Shown: positions 6,087-13,843 of the stretch, piece after piece
How the letters are laid out: each line of letters starts with the position of its first letter
How positions within the stretch are numbered: position 1 is the stretch's first letter
Source of the DNA: JBBQBQ01 sp038317685
GTDB lineage: Bacteria > Desulfobacterota > Desulfuromonadia > Desulfuromonadales > DDH964
DNA: 19,499 nt
NCBI GenBank assembly: GCA_038317685.1
Contig: JBBQBQ010000040.1
Span: forward strand, 1 to 19,499
Direction of reading: 5' to 3'
The notes under the pieces: generated by a model
What the model was told of the DNA's origin: nothing
The model's database searches: none
Seen by the model: only the letters and a program-made list of their open reading frames with translations
Program-made: the position numbers and the translations under genes

Positions 6087-9000
6087 ATGATCCTGGCATA
6101 TTCGGAAAAAGACATAATCAGAACCTGCGGCCGGACCTACACCGAGCGCGGTCGTCATTACCAACGGACCGGCCAGGTGCTGATGGCGGAGCTGGCTGAA
6201 GATGGGGCCACCCTGGTGGGGGTGGTCAAGGGAAGCGCGGCACGGCCTTACCGGCAGACGGTGCTGGTCGAAGGGGTTCCCCGGGGGGTACAAATCGAAG
6301 GATCCTGCAGTTGTCCGATGCGCTTCGATTGCAAGCACGTGGCGGCGGTCCTCTTCGAATATCTGCAACGGCAGCAGCCGTCCAGGCGGGGGGCGATGGC
6401 CCGGCAGGTCGCCTCGGCGCCCCCGGATGAGCTACAGATCTGGTGGCAACGGCTCAATGAAAAGTTGGCCGGGCCGCAGACCGTGCGAGGCAACCCGGGC
6501 AGCACCCAGCAGCTCGTCTATATATTGCAGGTCCGCAAATTGCGCGCCGGCAACGAGGGGAGTGAAGTGTTGATCGCCCCGTTCAAAAGCCGGCCCCTCA
6601 AACGGGGCGGCTGGGGGAAACTTACCCCGGCCAGCTGGCACCAGCTGGCCGGGGCGGGGCTTAGTTATTATCACTCGCCCAACTGGCTGTCTCCCCTCGA
6701 TGGCAAGATTATCGAGCTTCTCCCGGGCCACACCTCCTGGGATTTCGTGCCGCGTATCGAAGGGGACATCGGCGTCCTGCTCCTCAAGCGGTTGCTGGGG
6801 ACCGACCGCTGTTTCCTGGAGGGAAATTTGGAGGCCCCCGTGGCCCTCGGTCCGGCCTGTCCCGCCCACTTCACGTGGAAGCGCCAGAAGGATCGACAAT
6901 TGCTGGAAGTAGCTCTGGCGGGGGTGGAGGGGGAGTGGCTCCCTCTGCCAACGGAGCCACCCTGGTATCTCGACCTGACCGGAAACCGCTGCGGCCCCAT
7001 CGAACAGCCCGTGCAACCGCTCCTTTTTCACGCCCTCTGCCGGCTGCCGCCGGTCCCCGAAGCGCGTTTGCCGGAATTGGCCCGACTGCTGGCGCCCCTG
7101 GCGGTAGCTGGCGCCTTAGCGTTGCCGGTGGAGTTGGAAATCGAACGCTGGCAGGGAGCACCGATCCCAGTGTTGAGGCTTTTGGGGCAAACCGGGTCGA
7201 ACGGAGGAGTAGTCCATCTGGCCCGGGTGTGCTTCGATTACGGCCCCTGTCGTCTGCGCCCCTGGCGCCCCGGGGACGACTTTCAACCGCTGCTTCACCA
7301 GGACGGCCGAGATTGGCTCGTGGCGCGCGATGCGGCCACCGAGGGAGGTCATCTGAAACGCCTGGAGGAGCTCGGCCTCGTCCCCGCCTCCCAGGTCGGT
7401 ACCGGTGACATCGGTGAATACGAGTTGCTCTTTCCCGGCCGGACAAGCGCCGCCTCCGCCGGCCGCTGGCGGCACTTTCTGCAGGCAGAGGTGCCGAAGC
7501 TGGTGGCGGACGACTGGCGCGTCGAGACCGAGGCGGAGAGCTTTCGGCTGAGCTTCGAGCAGGCCGAGGAGCTGACCGCCCGGGTGGCGGACGGGGAGAC
7601 GGGGTGGTTCGAAATCGGCCTCGATCTGGTCTGGCAGGGACGATCCATCCCCCTGCTGCCGCTACTGCTTCAGGCCTTGGAGGAGGGGACCGATCCGGCC
7701 GGTGGGCTGTTCATCGATCAGGGCGAGGGGCGCTGGCTGGAAGTCCCGGCGACGCTGTTGACCCCGGTCCTGGAGACCCTCTTCGAACTCTATAGCGGTC
7801 TGACCCTGGGGCGGGGTGGCGAGGTCCGTTTGCATCGCAGCCTCTCTCCCTGGCTGGAAGAGCTCGACCGGCGGCTGGCGGCGAACGGCGCCCGGCTGGC
7901 CTGGCAGGGCGGCCAGGTCCTGCGCGAGCTGGGCAGTCGGCTGCGCAGCTTCCAGGGAATTCGGCCGGTGGCGGCCCCGGTGGGACTCTGCGCCGAGTTG
8001 CGCCCCTATCAGCTGCAGGGGGTAGCCTGGCTTCAGTTTCTGCGCGAATTCGGCTTCGGCGGCATCCTTGCCGACGATATGGGTCTGGGCAAAACCATCC
8101 AGGCCTTAGCCCATGTGCTGCTGGAACGGGAGGCCGGCCGCTTGACTTCACCGGTGCTGGTGGTGGCGCCGACCAGCGTCCTTGGCAACTGGCAACGGGA
8201 GGCACAGCGCTTCGCCCCGGACCTGCGAACACTGGTCCTGCATGGACCGCAGCGCGGCGACTGGTTCGAACGGATCGGAGAGTTCGATTTGGTCATCACC
8301 AGCTATGCACTCTTGGCCCGGGACGGCGAGGTCCTGATTCAAACCCGTTGGCATACGGTGATTCTGGACGAGGCCCAGGCGATCAAGAATGCCCGCACCC
8401 AGGCCGCCAAAACGGCCGCCGCCATCCCCGCCGAACAGCGCCTCTGCCTGACCGGAACGCCGTTAGAGAACCACCTGGGGGAGCTCTGGTCGCTCTTCCA
8501 TTTCTTGATGCCCGGCTTTCTGGGGCAGGAGAAGGGTTTCAACAACCAGTTTCGCGCCCCGGTCGAAAAACGCGGGGACGACCTGCGCCGGCAGGAGCTG
8601 GTGCGGCGCATCACCCCCTTTGTCCTGCGGCGCACCAAGGAGATGGTGGCGTCCGAACTGCCGGCCAAGAGCGAGATGGTGGAGAATGTCGAACTGGAAG
8701 GGACGCAGCGGCGCCTCTACGAAAGCATTCGCGTGGCGATGGCAGAGAAGGTCGGCGCGCTCCTCAGCCAGAAGGGGCTGGCCCGCAGCCACATCGAGAT
8801 GCTCGATGCCCTCCTCAAACTACGCCAGGTCTGCTGCGACCCGCGGTTGGTCAAGCTGGAGAGCGCCAAGGGCGTCGATGCCTCGGCCAAACTCAGCCGG
8901 TTGCTGGAGATGCTTGCAGAACTGCTGGACGAGGGGCGACGCATCCTGCTCTTTTCCCAATTCAGTTCCATGCTGGCTCTGATCGAGCCGGAACTGGAAA

Positions 9001-9392
9001 AACGCCGCATCGACTATCTCAAACTGACCGGCCAGACCCGCAAACGCCAGGAACTGATCGACCGCTTTCAAAGCGGAGCCGTCCCCCTCTTCCTGATCAG
9101 TCTCAAAGCCGGCGGGGTCGGTTTGAATCTGACCGCCGCGGATACAGTCATCCACTACGATCCCTGGTGGAATCCGGCGGTGGAACGCCAAGCCACCGAC
9201 CGCGCTCATCGCATCGGCCAGGAGAAACCGGTCTTCGTCTACAAACTGGTGGCGAGCGGCACGGTGGAGGAGAAAATTCTGCACATGCAGGAGCGCAAGC
9301 AGGCCCTGGCCGATGGCATTTACGGCAAGCAGGAAGGGGAAGCTCTGGCGGTGCTGAGTGCCGCGGAGATTCTGTCGCTCTTCGCCCCGTAA
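6087..9392 (+). CDS. SWIM zinc finger SNF2-family helicase/ATPase
   Basis: A 1101-residue protein. An N-terminal SWIM zinc finger (EGSCSCPMRFDCKHVAAVLF; Cys74, Cys76, Cys82, His84) precedes a long family-specific region. The SNF2 motor occupies the last third: Walker A DDMGLGKTIQ (Lys669), ILDEAQAIKN (Asp761-Glu762), LTGTPLENHLGELWSL, and the second RecA lobe with SLKAGGVGLNLT and QATDRAHRIGQ (Gln1035, Arg1039, Arg1042). Such bacterial SNF2 proteins translocate on double-stranded DNA to remodel protein-DNA complexes; the exact partner is unknown. All motor motifs are intact. The ribosome-binding site is weak. It is a single-gene unit ending at the terminator at 9439. No methylase, nuclease or DISARM-type partner is adjacent, so a defence role is not supported. 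Confidence 0.93.
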   Translation: MILAYSEKDIIRTCGRTYTERGRHYQRTGQVLMAELAEDGATLVGVVKGSAARPYRQTVLVEGVPRGVQIEGSCSCPMRFDCKHVAAVLFEYLQRQQPSRRGAMARQVASAPPDELQIWWQRLNEKLAGPQTVRGNPGSTQQLVYILQVRKLRAGNEGSEVLIAPFKSRPLKRGGWGKLTPASWHQLAGAGLSYYHSPNWLSPLDGKIIELLPGHTSWDFVPRIEGDIGVLLLKRLLGTDRCFLEGNLEAPVALGPACPAHFTWKRQKDRQLLEVALAGVEGEWLPLPTEPPWYLDLTGNRCGPIEQPVQPLLFHALCRLPPVPEARLPELARLLAPLAVAGALALPVELEIERWQGAPIPVLRLLGQTGSNGGVVHLARVCFDYGPCRLRPWRPGDDFQPLLHQDGRDWLVARDAATEGGHLKRLEELGLVPASQVGTGDIGEYELLFPGRTSAASAGRWRHFLQAEVPKLVADDWRVETEAESFRLSFEQAEELTARVADGETGWFEIGLDLVWQGRSIPLLPLLLQALEEGTDPAGGLFIDQGEGRWLEVPATLLTPVLETLFELYSGLTLGRGGEVRLHRSLSPWLEELDRRLAANGARLAWQGGQVLRELGSRLRSFQGIRPVAAPVGLCAELRPYQLQGVAWLQFLREFGFGGILADDMGLGKTIQALAHVLLEREAGRLTSPVLVVAPTSVLGNWQREAQRFAPDLRTLVLHGPQRGDWFERIGEFDLVITSYALLARDGEVLIQTRWHTVILDEAQAIKNARTQAAKTAAAIPAEQRLCLTGTPLENHLGELWSLFHFLMPGFLGQEKGFNNQFRAPVEKRGDDLRRQELVRRITPFVLRRTKEMVASELPAKSEMVENVELEGTQRRLYESIRVAMAEKVGALLSQKGLARSHIEMLDALLKLRQVCCDPRLVKLESAKGVDASAKLSRLLEMLAELLDEGRRILLFSQFSSMLALIEPELEKRRIDYLKLTGQTRKRQELIDRFQSGAVPLFLISLKAGGVGLNLTAADTVIHYDPWWNPAVERQATDRAHRIGQEKPVFVYKLVASGTVEEKILHMQERKQALADGIYGKQEGEALAVLSAAEILSLFAP

Positions 9393-9438
9393 CGTCATCG
9401 GACGAACATCGAGCCTCCCCGTCCTGATGACGAAACCG

Positions 9439-9479
9439 ACAGGCCGCACAGCCAAGTTGCGCGGCCTGTTTCATTTTTC
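9439..9479 (+). terminator. Intrinsic terminator after the SNF2 gene
   Basis: ACAGGCCGC (9439-9447) pairs perfectly with GCGGCCTGT (9461-9469) around a 13-base loop, followed by TTCATTTTT. It lies 46 bases after the SNF2 stop and 12 bases from the end of the convergent DUF815 gene. It may work for both directions, although the T-tract favours the plus strand. Confidence 0.82.
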
Positions 9480-9491
9480 CAAGACGAAGGC

Positions 9492-10373
9492 TTACTCGCC
9501 GAGGAGCGCCTGTCCCACCCAGTATTTGGCGAACTGCAGGGCGGTGCGGCCGCAGCGTTTGGTCTTTTCGTGGGACCAAGCGATGGCGGCCCGCTGCAGG
9601 TCGTCGTTCCAGGGGATGACGGCGCCGTTCTGGGTCGCCAGCTGCTCCAGGCTTTGCCGCACCACGGTCAGATACTGGTCCTGGGAAAAGGCGTGGAAAG
9701 CGACCCAGAGGCCGAAGCGGTCGGAGAGGGAAATCTTCTCCTCGACTCCCTCGCCGTGATGGACCTCGTTGTTGACCATCTTGGCGCCGAGGTTGTCGGT
9801 GGCGTATTCGGGGAGGAGGTAGCGGCGATTGCTGGTGACGTAGATCAGGGTGTTGGGGGGGGCGGCGTAGACCGATCCGTCGAGAGCGCTCTTGAGCATC
9901 TTGTAGCTCTTCTCCCCGGGCTCGAAGGAAAGGTCGTCGCAGAAGAGGAGGAAGCGGTAGGGGAGATCGCGGATCTGCTGGAAGATGTCGGGGAGGCTCG
10001 GCAGGTCGTCCTTGTCGATCTGGATGATCCGCAGTCCGGCCGGGGCGTAGGCGTTGAGGATGGCCCGGATCAGGGAGGACTTGCCGGTGCCGCGGCTCCC
10101 CCAGAGCAGAACGTTGTTGGCCGGCAGCCCCTGCAGGAACTGGCGGGTGTTGGCGCCGACGACGGCCTTCTGCTGGTCGATGCCGAGGAGCTCGTCGAGG
10201 GTGATCGGCTCGAGGTTTTCCGTCGCCTCCAGGGTTCCGGCGAGGGAGTGGCGTCGCCAGCTGGCGGCATGGGTCGTCGTCCAGTCGATGGCCGGCACCG
10301 GTTTCGGCAGGATCTGTTCCACCGAGGCCAGAACCCGACGCAACTGGTCGATGAGCTGGGGGTCAAAGGGCAT
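9492..10373 (-). CDS. DUF815-family AAA ATPase
   Basis: 293 residues from the ATG at 10373, chosen because TGGAGGACACC places a good ribosome-binding site just upstream; a longer frame to 10424 lacks one. It has the DUF815 layout: an N-terminal helical part with WRRHSLAGTLE, LDELLGIDQQK, Walker A LLWGSRGTGKSSLIRA (Lys98), Walker B RFLLFCDDLSFE (Asp146-Asp147), and a sensor-like LIYVTSNRRYLLPEY. The C-terminus, with ISLSDRFGLWVAFH and CGRTALQFAKYWVG, matches the family. These are P-loop ATPases resembling the DnaA/IstB group; their cellular role is not settled. It converges on the SNF2 gene and diverges from the zinc-ribbon gene. A hairpin lies in its leader. Confidence 0.9.
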   Translation of the reverse strand: MPFDPQLIDQLRRVLASVEQILPKPVPAIDWTTTHAASWRRHSLAGTLEATENLEPITLDELLGIDQQKAVVGANTRQFLQGLPANNVLLWGSRGTGKSSLIRAILNAYAPAGLRIIQIDKDDLPSLPDIFQQIRDLPYRFLLFCDDLSFEPGEKSYKMLKSALDGSVYAAPPNTLIYVTSNRRYLLPEYATDNLGAKMVNNEVHHGEGVEEKISLSDRFGLWVAFHAFSQDQYLTVVRQSLEQLATQNGAVIPWNDDLQRAAIAWSHEKTKRCGRTALQFAKYWVGQALLGE

Positions 10374-10392
10374 GGTGTCCTCCACCGACAAA

Positions 10393-10420
10393 GGTCCCCG
10401 GACACGGGCGACCGGGGACC
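10393..10420 (-). promoter_or_regulatory. Perfect hairpin in the leader of the DUF815 gene
   Basis: GGTCCCCGG (10393-10401) and CCGGGGACC (10412-10420) form a 9-bp GC-rich stem with a 10-base loop, about 20 bases upstream of the start codon on the minus strand and just before its ribosome-binding site. It could affect translation or mRNA stability. A possible -10 TATCAT lies further upstream on the minus strand (near 10430). No known riboswitch is recognised. Confidence 0.45.
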
Positions 10421-10530
10421 CCATGATACGGGGAAGGGCTGGCAGAGTGCAAGTTTTTAGCGGCGGGAGCAGCGGGCTCTTCGCCGGCCGTCCGGCCCCC
10501 TGCCCAGATCAGATTAAACCCCCGGGAGGA

Positions 10531-10557
10531 TTGACGGAAGGGGGCAAAAGGTATACA
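10531..10557 (+). promoter_or_regulatory. Possible sigma70 promoter for the zinc-ribbon/REC-PilZ/cls run
   Basis: TTGACG (10531-10536) and TATACA (10552-10557) are separated by 15 bases, shorter than ideal, and lie about 50 bases before the start of the first gene. The match is plausible, but spacing lowers confidence. Confidence 0.4.
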
Positions 10558-10605
10558 TAAGAAGGGCGCGGCGGGCCCGGACCAACCCACCCATCAGGAG
10601 GATCG

Positions 10606-11529
10606 ATGCCTCAGGTCACCATCATCTGCCCCCATTGCCAGACCGCCCGGGCGGTTGACGCGGCGCAGGTGCCGCCGGGGCTCTCCCGCGTGACCTGCCG
10701 CCAGTGCGGGAAGCAATTCCCCTTCAGCCCCCCCGACGACCCGGCCCCCGATGAATCGTCCGCTCCGCCCCCCCGGCCTGACCTGCCGCCGCTCTTCGAA
10801 CCGATCCCGGAGCTGACCCGGGTCGGCGCTCTCTTCACCCGCTCCTGGGACATCTTCGTCGCCCGGCCAGGGGTTCTGCTCCCCCTCTACCTGATCAGTC
10901 TGGCCCTGACCATCCTGCCGGCGGCGATCCCCTTGGGGGTGGCCGGCCTGTTCGGCCTGCTCCTTGGAAATCCCTGGCTCTTTCTGGGGGGCGGGGCGAT
11001 CGTTGCCATCCTCTGCGCCTCCCTCGGCATGAGTTGGGGATTCCTCGCCCTCCTCTGTGCCGTCGTCGATGCCGACCTGGATATCGGCGGCGCCCTGCGC
11101 CGGGGATGGGAAAAGCTGTGGCCCTTCCTGTGGGTCCTCTCCCTGGTCGGCTTCTTCATTCTGGGCGGCCTGCTGCTGGCGGTGATCCCCGGCCTGATCT
11201 TCGGCGTCTGGTACTTCGGCGCCCAGTTCGTGCTGCTGACCGAGGGAATCTCCGGCCTGGCGGCGCTCCGGCGCAGTCATGACTACGTGCGGGGCCGCTT
11301 CTGGCCGGTCTGCGGGCGGCTGGCGGCCTTCTGGGGGGTCGCCCTGGCGGTCTCCACCCTGCTCGGCGCGATCCCCATGGCCGGGCCGCTCATCTCCCTG
11401 GTCCTGACACCTTTCGGCATGATCTTCACCTGGCTCCTCTTCTGCGACCTGCAGCGACTCGGTCCAGCCGTTCCCGGCCCCCGGCCGACCCCCCTGAACC
11501 CTTTGCCACCCGTGAAGGATCCCCCCTGA
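10606..11529 (+). CDS. Zinc-ribbon, multi-pass inner-membrane protein
   Basis: 307 residues. The N-terminus is a short zinc ribbon of the MJ0042 type (Cys8, Cys11, Cys31, Cys34 as CPHC and CRQC), followed by a Pro-rich linker (about 41-65). Then come several hydrophobic segments (about 88-115, 120-150, 170-215, 235-280), resembling YciC/DUF975-like membrane proteins, including the GGALRRGWEKLWPF and RSHDYVRGRFWPV amphipathic blocks typical of that fold. The tail is Pro-rich. CAGGAGG precedes the ATG. Its TGA overlaps the ATG of the REC-PilZ gene (TGATG at 11527-11531), so the two are probably translationally coupled. The function is unknown; a signalling or lipid-related membrane role is inferred only from neighbours. 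Confidence 0.8.
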   Translation: MPQVTIICPHCQTARAVDAAQVPPGLSRVTCRQCGKQFPFSPPDDPAPDESSAPPPRPDLPPLFEPIPELTRVGALFTRSWDIFVARPGVLLPLYLISLALTILPAAIPLGVAGLFGLLLGNPWLFLGGGAIVAILCASLGMSWGFLALLCAVVDADLDIGGALRRGWEKLWPFLWVLSLVGFFILGGLLLAVIPGLIFGVWYFGAQFVLLTEGISGLAALRRSHDYVRGRFWPVCGRLAAFWGVALAVSTLLGAIPMAGPLISLVLTPFGMIFTWLLFCDLQRLGPAVPGPRPTPLNPLPPVKDPP

Positions 11530-12245
11530 TGGACAAACGGACAAAAATCCTGCTGGTCGACAAGGTCCGACTCTTTTTGGAGATGGAAAAATCGTTTTTC
11601 AATCGCCAGCAGGTCGAGATCACGGTGGCTCGCAGCGGCGCCGAGGCCCTGCGTACGGTGCGGGTCCTGCGCCCTCAGCTGGTGATCATGGACCTGAACA
11701 TGCCCGACCTCGACGGAGCCGAGACCTGTCGGCGGCTCAAGGATGACCCGGAATTCTTCACGACCCCGGTGATCCTGACCTCCGACGATGCCAGTCCCGA
11801 AGCCATGGAGCGCTGCCGGGCGGCGGGCTGCGATGCGATTATCGCCAAGCCGCTCTCCCGCCAGGAACTGCTGTTGGTGGCGCGTCGTTTTCTGGAACTC
11901 GCAGACCGCGCGACCCCCCGCACCAATACGCGGGTCCTGGTTCACTACGGGATCGCCGCGGAGAAGACTTCTCATGATTATGCCCTCAATCTGTCGACCG
12001 GCGGGCTGTTCCTGGAAACCGCCGACCTCCTCCCCGCCGGCACCCCTCTGACCCTGGAGTTTCTCATTCCCGGCGTCAAGCACATGGTCCATTGCCAAGG
12101 TCAGGTCGCCTGGGTCAACGCCCGGACCGACAAAATCAAACCGCGGCTCCCGACAGGATTCGGAGTCCGCTTCCTCGACCTCGACCACAAGGTTGCCCAG
12201 GCGCTGCGCGCCTTCATCCACGCCTCTTGCCGCCCCAACCCTTGA
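11529..12245 (+). CDS. Response-regulator receiver domain fused to PilZ domain
   Basis: 238 residues. Residues 5-122 form a receiver domain with the phospho-acceptor Asp55 (LVIMDLNMPDLDG), Thr84 (VILTSDD) and Lys107 (IIAKPLS). The acidic pair that binds magnesium is reduced: the sequence reads LLVDK, so only Asp11 is present and the next position is Lys. Residues 128-235 are a PilZ domain, the usual cyclic-di-GMP receptor, with RxxxR (Arg131, Arg135) and NLSTGG (Asn154, Ser156, Gly159). The protein would join phosphorylation and c-di-GMP inputs; no DNA-binding or enzymatic output domain is present. It overlaps the stop of the upstream gene by one base and precedes the uORF/cls pair. No kinase gene is nearby. 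Confidence 0.88.
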   Translation: MDKRTKILLVDKVRLFLEMEKSFFNRQQVEITVARSGAEALRTVRVLRPQLVIMDLNMPDLDGAETCRRLKDDPEFFTTPVILTSDDASPEAMERCRAAGCDAIIAKPLSRQELLLVARRFLELADRATPRTNTRVLVHYGIAAEKTSHDYALNLSTGGLFLETADLLPAGTPLTLEFLIPGVKHMVHCQGQVAWVNARTDKIKPRLPTGFGVRFLDLDHKVAQALRAFIHASCRPNP

Positions 12246-12270
12246 TCCCCCAGCCGCGGAGGAAGGTTCC

Positions 12271-12360
12271 ATGCTCCAGGTCGCTCCCAAAGCCAGCCCC
12301 TTGGCCCCCGGCCCCCGAGCCGAGGGGTTGGCGGGTCGAGCCGGCGGTAGACGGCAATGA
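12271..12360 (+). CDS. 29-residue upstream ORF overlapping the cls start
   Basis: An ATG at 12271 has the best ribosome-binding site of this junction (GGAGGAAGG, ending four bases upstream). It opens 29 codons (MLQVAPKASPLAPGP...) ending in a TGA whose first two bases lie inside the cls ATG (ATGA at 12357-12360). The peptide is rich in Ala, Gly, Pro and Arg, with no recognisable domain. The cls start itself has a poor ribosome-binding site and an in-frame stop (TAG at 12348-12350) right before it, so cls translation may depend on ribosomes finishing this ORF. Whether the peptide has a function is unknown. Confidence 0.5.
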   Translation: MLQVAPKASPLAPGPRAEGLAGRAGGRRQ

Positions 12361-13520
12361 ACCGGAGGGGCTTTCTGTTCCCCTGGAAGGGCGGAAACAA
12401 CTTCCGCCTCCTGATCGACGGTAGCGAATTCTTTCAAGCCATGCTTGCCGCCATCGACGCCGCGAAGGAAAGCGTCCTGCTGGAACTCTACCTCGTCGAA
12501 TCGGGTCAGGTTGTCGACCGCTTCATCGCCGCCCTGGCTTCCGCCGCCCGCCGCGGGGTCCGGGTCCGGCTCATCTTCGATGATTTCGGTGCCCGTTTGC
12601 TGCTGCGGAGCGACCGCCAGTGCCTGCTCGCGGCTGGAGTCGGCTTGCTCTTCTTCAATCCCCTGCAATCGCGCCGCTGGCGTCGCAACCTGCACCGCGA
12701 TCACCGCAAGCTCCTGGTCATCGACGGTCAGATCGCCTACACCGGCGGTTCGGGTTTGAGCGACGCCTTCGACGGGGGTAAGGGCTCCGACCTTCAGTGG
12801 CATGATCTGATGCTGGAGATTCGCGGTCCGGTGGTGGCCGACTGGCAGGCGCTGTTTGCCGACACCTGGCGGCTGGTCTGCGGCCAGCTCCTCGATGTGC
12901 CGGCCGTGGCGCCCTCGACGGGGAGGAGCGACGGCCACCCGGGGCGGGTGACGGCCCACGGCCATCTCCCTCTCTCCTCCGACATCATTCGCTCTCTCCT
13001 CAAGCAGTTGCGTCGCTCCCGGCAGCGGGTCTGGCTAGCGACCGCCTATTTCCTGCCCTCCTGGAAGCTGCGCCGGGCCTTGCGCCGGGCCGCCCGCAGC
13101 GGCGTCGACGTGCGCCTGCTCCTCCCCGGCCCCCGCACCGATCACCCCAGCGTGCGCCGCATCGGTCACCGTCATTACGGGCCTTTGTTGAGGGCGGGGG
13201 TACGGATTTACGAATTTCAGCCGCGTTTTCTGCATGCCAAGATGCAGCTCTGCGACAACTGGGGGAGCATCGGCTCGAGCAACCTCGACCGGTGGAACCT
13301 GCGCTGGAACCTGGAAGCCCATCAGGAGTTGCGGGACCCGGATCTTTTGGCCCGGATGGAGGCATTATTTGCGGAGGATTTCGCGACTTCCCAGGAATTC
13401 GACTACGAGCAATGGCGGAGGCGACCCTGGTATCGCCGCCAGGTTGAGCGACTCTGGGGGGATGTTGAAGCCTTGGTCTACTGGCTGATCAAAATCCTTC
13501 AGCCGCGATCCCCGGGCTGA
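12357..13520 (+). CDS. clsB: Phospholipase D family cardiolipin synthase, ClsB-like
   Basis: 387 residues with two HKD motifs: HRDHRKLLVID (His116, Lys118, Asp123) and FLHAKMQLCD (His293, Lys295, Asp300), each followed by GG/SS-type residues (YTGGSGL, IGSSNLD). The enzyme would transfer a phosphatidyl group to make cardiolipin or a related phospholipid at the inner membrane. There are no N-terminal transmembrane helices, which fits ClsB rather than ClsA. The N-terminal GGNNFRLLIDGSEFFQAM segment also fits. The start is the first ATG after an in-frame TAG and overlaps the stop of the upstream ORF (ATGA). Its 3' end overlaps the convergent small gene by 22 bases. Substrate specificity cannot be read from the sequence. 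Confidence 0.9.
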   Translation: MNRRGFLFPWKGGNNFRLLIDGSEFFQAMLAAIDAAKESVLLELYLVESGQVVDRFIAALASAARRGVRVRLIFDDFGARLLLRSDRQCLLAAGVGLLFFNPLQSRRWRRNLHRDHRKLLVIDGQIAYTGGSGLSDAFDGGKGSDLQWHDLMLEIRGPVVADWQALFADTWRLVCGQLLDVPAVAPSTGRSDGHPGRVTAHGHLPLSSDIIRSLLKQLRRSRQRVWLATAYFLPSWKLRRALRRAARSGVDVRLLLPGPRTDHPSVRRIGHRHYGPLLRAGVRIYEFQPRFLHAKMQLCDNWGSIGSSNLDRWNLRWNLEAHQELRDPDLLARMEALFAEDFATSQEFDYEQWRRRPWYRRQVERLWGDVEALVYWLIKILQPRSPG

Positions 13521-13681
13521 GGCGGGAGGGGAGCTGACTGGCGAACCACGCACAGGACAACGGCCGTACCAGAGGGCTGTCCGGCCAGGAAGATCCGCTC
13601 CGCCTCGACCGGACCGGCAGCCTCGAGGATGGTGCTGTGAATCTCTCCCTGGTCTTGGTAGGTGACCTCAAAGTGCGGCAT
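13499..13681 (-). CDS. Small hypothetical protein, 60 residues
   Basis: The ATG at 13681 has an AAGGAG six bases upstream (an in-frame TTG two codons earlier is less likely). The product begins MPHFEVTYQDQGEIHSTI and continues with an amphipathic helix and a strand (TAVVLCVVRQS), a compact beta-alpha-beta pattern that looks like a real small protein. No family is recognised. It is transcribed towards the cardiolipin synthase gene and overlaps its 3' end by 22 bases. Its composition and clear ribosome-binding site argue that it is a gene rather than a shadow. Confidence 0.6.
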   Translation of the reverse strand: MPHFEVTYQDQGEIHSTILEAAGPVEAERIFLAGQPSGTAVVLCVVRQSAPLPPQPGDRG

Positions 13682-13843
13682 CGGCAACTCCTTGTCGGGG
13701 TGGAAATGCGACGCAGTTTAGCCCGGAGAGGGCGGCCCCGTCAATCGATGCCGGAGATTTCTCCTTGCCGCCCCCGGCGAACCGGATTAAGGTTGAGGAA
13801 TATTATTAAACTTTTCTTCCCCAATGATACCAGGAGGCACTCC

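Noticed and set aside
8348..9427. A 359-codon plus-strand frame inside the SNF2 gene
   Set aside because: It overlaps the conserved helicase motifs in another frame and has shadow-type composition (Gly/Arg/Pro-rich).
6087..10373. SNF2 helicase plus DUF815 ATPase as a phage-defence island
   Set aside because: The genes converge and are separated by a terminator, both families occur widely outside defence loci, and no nuclease or methylase partner is present.
11283..12965. A 560-codon minus-strand frame opposite REC-PilZ and cls
   Set aside because: It runs antisense to two genes with intact catalytic or signature residues. GC-rich DNA often leaves such long mirror frames open.
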